Assembly: GCA_003156235.1 (NCBI GenBank)
Contig: PMGP01000253.1
Span: forward strand, 18,002 to 26,777
Source: Acidobacteriaceae bacterium
GTDB lineage: Bacteria; Acidobacteriota; Terriglobia; Terriglobales; Acidobacteriaceae
Direction: 5' to 3'
Length of the DNA stretch: 8,776 bases
Positions within the stretch are counted from its first letter, which is position 1. Each line of letters starts with the position of its first letter. Below the pieces are notes generated by a model that was given only the letters and a program-made list of their open reading frames with translations, did no database searches and was not told the DNA's origin. Of this stretch, positions 5,939-8,776 are shown one piece after another. Both the position numbers and the translations under genes were made by a program.

Positions 5939-6907
5939 TTATATTAACCCCAGCAGCTTCGTCATGTGCGCGCCCGGTTCCACCTCGGTTCGATAGTATT
6001 CCCATGCCTGGTTGCGGAGTTGCATTGCCTCGGCGGGATGAGACAAGAAGCTGTTGCAGATCGCTATGCACTCCTCTCTATTACAGTACCGGGCAAGTGG
6101 CGCATCTGCCGGCATGTACGCCTTTGAGGGTTCGAATACGAGACATTGAGATGCGGCATACGCCTCGCCGATCTTGAATCCCAGCGACCCGAATAGCCCT
6201 CTGAAACCAATAGAGATCAGATGTTCACGCGCCCAGCGAGCATATCGAGACGGCCAGGTTGGGTGCTTCGTCAACAATTCCGGATAATGTTGCTTGGCAT
6301 ACGGCGTTAGCGCTAATCCTCCGGCTAGCCGCTCCTTGAACTCGCTGCGAAGCGCCAGAAGCAACCCGACCCTTTCGTCGTTCACTTGCTCGTCTCCCGG
6401 GCAATCCACCGGGTCCCAGAGCCTGGCCTGAAAGAGAATTGTGGGCGATGCCGCCTGGGTTGGCTTGCGTTCGTACTCTGAGTACAAAGGAACTAAGAAT
6501 AATATTTTCCATGTGTTACTGCGGCGGATCACATCGATCGGACCGTAGAGGCTAAGGAGCCGAAGAGTCGCTCTTGTTGAACGGCAACCGTAGTTCAAAC
6601 CGAACGGCCGGATGCGGTCGCTCATCTTCAGGTCTTCCGCTCTTACGCATCGCTTGAAATACAGGTCGCAATGGGAAAGTTCCGGCAGCATCCGGTCGCT
6701 ATGGTCCGAAAGATCGATTCCGGCTGTCATTCCATCCCATTCAAGAATTATCGCTGTTTGTCCGAGAGCCGATGAATGCCGCAATGTGAGGTTGATGCGA
6801 TCCTGTGACTCCAACCGGCACAGTCCAGTTACGGTCTTCGCAATATGATAAAGCTCGGCGTTGGAGCTGAGGGTGCATACGACGCTTGGTCTTCTCTTAC
6901 CGCGCAT
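5939..6907 (-). CDS. Uncharacterised glycosyltransferase-like protein coupled to trpF
   Basis: About 322 residues with no family I can name securely. The C-terminal third looks like a GT-B donor domain: GSLGFKIGEAYAASQCLVFEP, then ARYCNREECIAICNSFLSHP and an R-x-x-AWEYYRTEVEP tail. This resembles the order in capsular/exostosin-like transferases, where E in KIGEA would bind the donor. The middle has CDLYFKR and RPFGLNYG. No signal peptide or membrane helix is clear. ATG 6907 is preceded by GGAG eight bases upstream. An in-frame GTG at 6916 overlaps the trpF stop by four bases (GTGA) and is an equal alternative. Either way it is translationally coupled or nearly so to trpF, although nothing suggests a role in tryptophan synthesis. 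The fucosyltransferase-like gene follows. A surface-polysaccharide role is inferred from the fold and that neighbour. Confidence 0.6.
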   Translation of the reverse strand: MRGKRRPSVVCTLSSNAELYHIAKTVTGLCRLESQDRINLTLRHSSALGQTAIILEWDGMTAGIDLSDHSDRMLPELSHCDLYFKRCVRAEDLKMSDRIRPFGLNYGCRSTRATLRLLSLYGPIDVIRRSNTWKILFLVPLYSEYERKPTQAASPTILFQARLWDPVDCPGDEQVNDERVGLLLALRSEFKERLAGGLALTPYAKQHYPELLTKHPTWPSRYARWAREHLISIGFRGLFGSLGFKIGEAYAASQCLVFEPSKAYMPADAPLARYCNREECIAICNSFLSHPAEAMQLRNQAWEYYRTEVEPGAHMTKLLGLI

Positions 6908-6912
6908 TTCAG

Positions 6913-7593
6913 TCACTCCATCTCGCGATCTACCGCCCTCGCGCGTACGATAAACTCTCTCACCTTGGCTACATCCTTGCGGCCCGGCGCGGCTTCCACG
7001 CCGGAGACCGCATCCACGCCCCAGGGACGCAGCGTGGCAATGGCTTCGGCCACGTTGGCCGGATTCAGTCCGCCCGCGGCTATCAGGCGCTTGCGTGCCG
7101 TCGCATTTTCAAAGATCGCTTTGCGCGCCTCAACCCAGTCATAGGTTACACCGGTGCCTCCAGCGGCCACGGTCGTCCTCGAGTCCACAAGCACCGCGTC
7201 CACGTGCGGATTCTGACTGCATTCGGCAATCTCGGCTACGCACTGCGCGGCACTTGCCGCATGAAAGTGGATCACGCGCAAGATGCGCACTTCCGGCCCG
7301 AGTAGTTCGCGCAGTCTGGTTGGCAGATCGGGGTCTGCGTTGAAGTGCAGTTGCAGGCCGGTCAGCCCGCAGGCTTGTACCGTGGAGACGATCTCCTCCA
7401 GTGTCGCATCAACGAATACGCCAATCTTCTCAACCGTTTCCGGCAGGTGCGGCGTGATTGCAGCCACTTCGGCCGCGGTCACCCGGCGCAGGCTGGGCGC
7501 AAAGACAAACCCCACAGCGTCGGCCCCTGCCTCAGCAGCCGCAAGCGCATCACCGAGCGAAGTGTTGCCGCAGATTTTGATCCAGATGCTCAT
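6913..7593 (-). CDS. trpF: Phosphoribosylanthranilate isomerase
   Basis: TrpF converts N-(5-phosphoribosyl)anthranilate to CdRP, the third step from chorismate to tryptophan, in the cytoplasm. The 226 residues form one TIM barrel. IKICG carries the catalytic acid C8. AVGFVFAPSLRRVT is the family's second strand. AVLVDS holds the catalytic base D137. GGTG (145-148) with YDW, AAGGLNPANV and DAVSGVE form the phosphate-binding loops. All catalytic residues are present. One oddity is LQLHF at 80-84, where most relatives have QLHG. The ATG shares its A with the trpC TGA (a TGATG arrangement), so translation is coupled to trpC. There is only a weak GGAAA ahead of it. A glycosyltransferase-like gene begins at its stop codon, and no trpB or trpA follows in the window. 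Confidence 0.95.
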   Translation of the reverse strand: MSIWIKICGNTSLGDALAAAEAGADAVGFVFAPSLRRVTAAEVAAITPHLPETVEKIGVFVDATLEEIVSTVQACGLTGLQLHFNADPDLPTRLRELLGPEVRILRVIHFHAASAAQCVAEIAECSQNPHVDAVLVDSRTTVAAGGTGVTYDWVEARKAIFENATARKRLIAAGGLNPANVAEAIATLRPWGVDAVSGVEAAPGRKDVAKVREFIVRARAVDREME

Positions 7594-8411
7594 CAGGCTG
7601 TACCGTTTCCGATGGCTCCGGCCAGCAGCGCCTTGAGAGCCGCGCCGGGATCGGACTGACGCATCAAGCTCTCCCCGATCAGAAAAGCGTCGAAGCCCGC
7701 CGAGCGCAGCAGCGCCAAGTCTCCCGGAGTCGCGATGCCGCTCTCGGCCACGCGCACCACACCGGGCGGAATCCGCTGCACCAGCTCGAGCGAGGTTTCC
7801 AGGCGGACATCAAATGTTCTCAGGTCGCGGTTGTTCACGCCGATGGCGTCCGCGCCTCTCTCGCCAAGCGCGCAGAGCACGCGGTCCAGTTCTTCCGCCG
7901 AGTGAACCTCGACCAGCACATCCAATGAAAGATTGTGCGACCTCTGAGAAAATCGCTGAAGCTCGCCATCGTTAAGTGCGGCGGCAATCAGCAGGATTGC
8001 GTCCCCATGATGAGCGCGGGCTTCCACGATCTGGTACTCGTCGATGATGAAGTCCTTGCGCAGGCAAGGCAGCGGAACCGCAGCCGAGGCCAGCTCCAGG
8101 TTGCGCAGGCAGCCCTGAAAAAACGGTTCGTCGGTCAGCACGGAAAGCGCCGCCGCGCCGCCCGCAAAGTAGCGTTCAGCCAGCCACGCTACGTCTAAAT
8201 CGGCGCGAATCAACCCCTTCGACGGCGATGCTTTCTTGATCTCGGCAATCACCGCAAGCCCGTTGGCAGCCTTCTGGCGCAGAGCCGCCGCCCAGCCACG
8301 CGGCTGATGCGCGGCGGCCAACCGCTCCAGCTCGGCCAGAGGAACGCGCGCCTTGGTCGCGGCCACCGTGGCTCGCGTCGTGGCAAGTATTTTTTCGAGG
8401 TGAGTCAACAT
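7593..8411 (-). CDS. trpC: Indole-3-glycerol-phosphate synthase
   Basis: TrpC closes the indole ring, turning CdRP, the TrpF product, into indole-3-glycerol phosphate. The 272 residues form a TIM barrel with an N-terminal helical extension (MLTHLEKILATTRA). The active site is complete by comparison with the archaeal enzyme: E57 and K59 in AEIKKASPSKG, K119 in CLRKDFIID, E168 in LVEVH, N193 in GVNNRDL, and E223-S224 in VAESGI. The length is typical. It is first of the trpC-trpF pair, which overlaps by one base. Upstream of the ATG there is no Shine-Dalgarno sequence, but a TATACT hexamer lies 11 bases away, so the transcript may be almost leaderless. A start further inside would cut the conserved N-terminal helix, so ATG 8411 stands. 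Confidence 0.96.
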   Translation of the reverse strand: MLTHLEKILATTRATVAATKARVPLAELERLAAAHQPRGWAAALRQKAANGLAVIAEIKKASPSKGLIRADLDVAWLAERYFAGGAAALSVLTDEPFFQGCLRNLELASAAVPLPCLRKDFIIDEYQIVEARAHHGDAILLIAAALNDGELQRFSQRSHNLSLDVLVEVHSAEELDRVLCALGERGADAIGVNNRDLRTFDVRLETSLELVQRIPPGVVRVAESGIATPGDLALLRSAGFDAFLIGESLMRQSDPGAALKALLAGAIGNGTA

Positions 8412-8422
8412 AGGCTAGGTTG

Positions 8423-8428
8423 AGTATA
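8423..8428 (-). promoter_or_regulatory. Possible -10 element of trpC
   Basis: On the minus strand TATACT (5 of 6 to TATAAT) ends 11 bases before the trpC ATG. A start site about seven bases downstream would leave a leader of only 4-5 bases. No good -35 is seen at 16-18 bases spacing. The rest of 8412-8498 shows nothing else. Confidence 0.4.
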
Positions 8429-8498
8429 CGAGGAAGATTGCGGAAACAGCTTCGACGGGCATTGCACTTCAGCAGTAAATTACATGCGTAGCAGACAG

Positions 8499-8776
8499 CT
8501 AACTCCCCGCCACCATCCTCACCGCCTCTTCCGCATTCGCCGCCACTTGCACCAGTTCGCGGTTTTTCGCCTTCACAAACCCCGCCGCAACCGCAGTGTC
8601 GAGAAAAGCCAGCAGCCCATCCCAGTACCCGGCGGTATTGATGAGGATGCAGGGTTTGGTGTGCAGGCCGAGTTGCGCCCAGGTCACCACCTCGACCATC
8701 TCGTCCATCGTGCCGTAGCCGCCCGGCAATACCAGAAACGCATCGGCCAGTTCCACCATGCGCGCCTTGCGCTCGT
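8499..8776 (-). CDS. LOG-family protein (cytokinin riboside 5'-monophosphate phosphoribohydrolase type), 5' end outside window
   Basis: The last ~92 residues of a LONELY GUY family protein. These enzymes hydrolyse nucleoside 5'-monophosphates, releasing the base and ribose 5-phosphate. The visible start ERKARMVELADAFLVLPGGYGTMDE contains both signature motifs: the R-K-A-R-M catalytic/binding stretch and PGGxGTxxE. TWAQLGLHTKP and NTAGYWDGLLAFLD are the usual follow-on segments. The frame is open to the right edge, so roughly the first 90-100 residues are missing and the ATG inside MVELAD is not the true start. It ends at TAG (8501-8499), 87 bases before trpC on the same strand. The bacterial role is unsettled; older annotations call it a putative lysine decarboxylase. 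Confidence 0.9.
   Translation of the reverse strand, partial: ERKARMVELADAFLVLPGGYGTMDEMVEVVTWAQLGLHTKPCILINTAGYWDGLLAFLDTAVAAGFVKAKNRELVQVAANAEEAVRMVAGS

Noticed and set aside
5567..5947. 126-codon + strand frame opposite the fucosyltransferase-like gene
   Set aside because: Antisense shadow; the minus-strand gene has motifs and an AGGAGG site.
1..8776. CRISPR array, tRNA, rRNA, riboswitch or phage genes
   Set aside because: No spaced direct repeats, cloverleaf sequences, rRNA motifs or phage proteins seen on either strand by reading.

Overview
The window looks like a piece of a bacterial chromosome from a mid-to-high GC soil-type lineage. Acidobacteriota (Terriglobia) is my best guess, from the style of the trpC/trpF proteins and the mix of polysaccharide genes. 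That placement is inference; there is no rRNA or other marker gene here.

Positions 1-4854 (+ strand) form an exopolysaccharide/O-antigen type region. It has three intact, separately spaced glycosyltransferase genes: a GT4-type (534-1754), a GT32-like DXD enzyme (2607-3476) and a GT14/Core-2 branching-like enzyme (3916-4854). The gaps between them are not empty. They hold decayed gene pieces: the first ~90 codons of a GT2 glycosyltransferase with an internal stop (144-413), the first ~80 codons of a zinc-finger class SAM methyltransferase (1850-2109), the first ~28 codons of a second GT2 gene (2123-2206), and, directly joined to it, the 3' end of an IS1380-type transposase broken by two frameshifts and a stop (2209-2563). 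A further coding-like stretch that I cannot identify lies at 3657-3905. The recognisable polysaccharide relics are 5' ends of genes, and each intact glycosyltransferase has at least one relic or relic-like stretch upstream.

Positions 4880-8776 (- strand) converge on this region. Reading from the right edge, they hold the 3' part of a LOG-family protein, then trpC and trpF (indole-3-glycerol-phosphate synthase and phosphoribosylanthranilate isomerase, overlapping by one base), then an unassigned glycosyltransferase-like protein that abuts or overlaps the end of trpF, and finally a NodZ/fucosyltransferase-like gene with a strong Shine-Dalgarno sequence. trpC and trpF catalyse two adjacent steps of tryptophan synthesis. 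No trpB/trpA follows them; surface-polysaccharide genes occupy the expected place and may be read from the same transcript.

Taken together, this is the border between a conserved housekeeping block (LOG, trpC, trpF) and a fast-turnover glycosyltransferase island with gene loss and IS scars. I do not see a complete new system. The most interesting observations are the string of start-only gene relics, the GT2/IS junction, the trp-to-polysaccharide coupling, and a possible near-leaderless trpC transcript.
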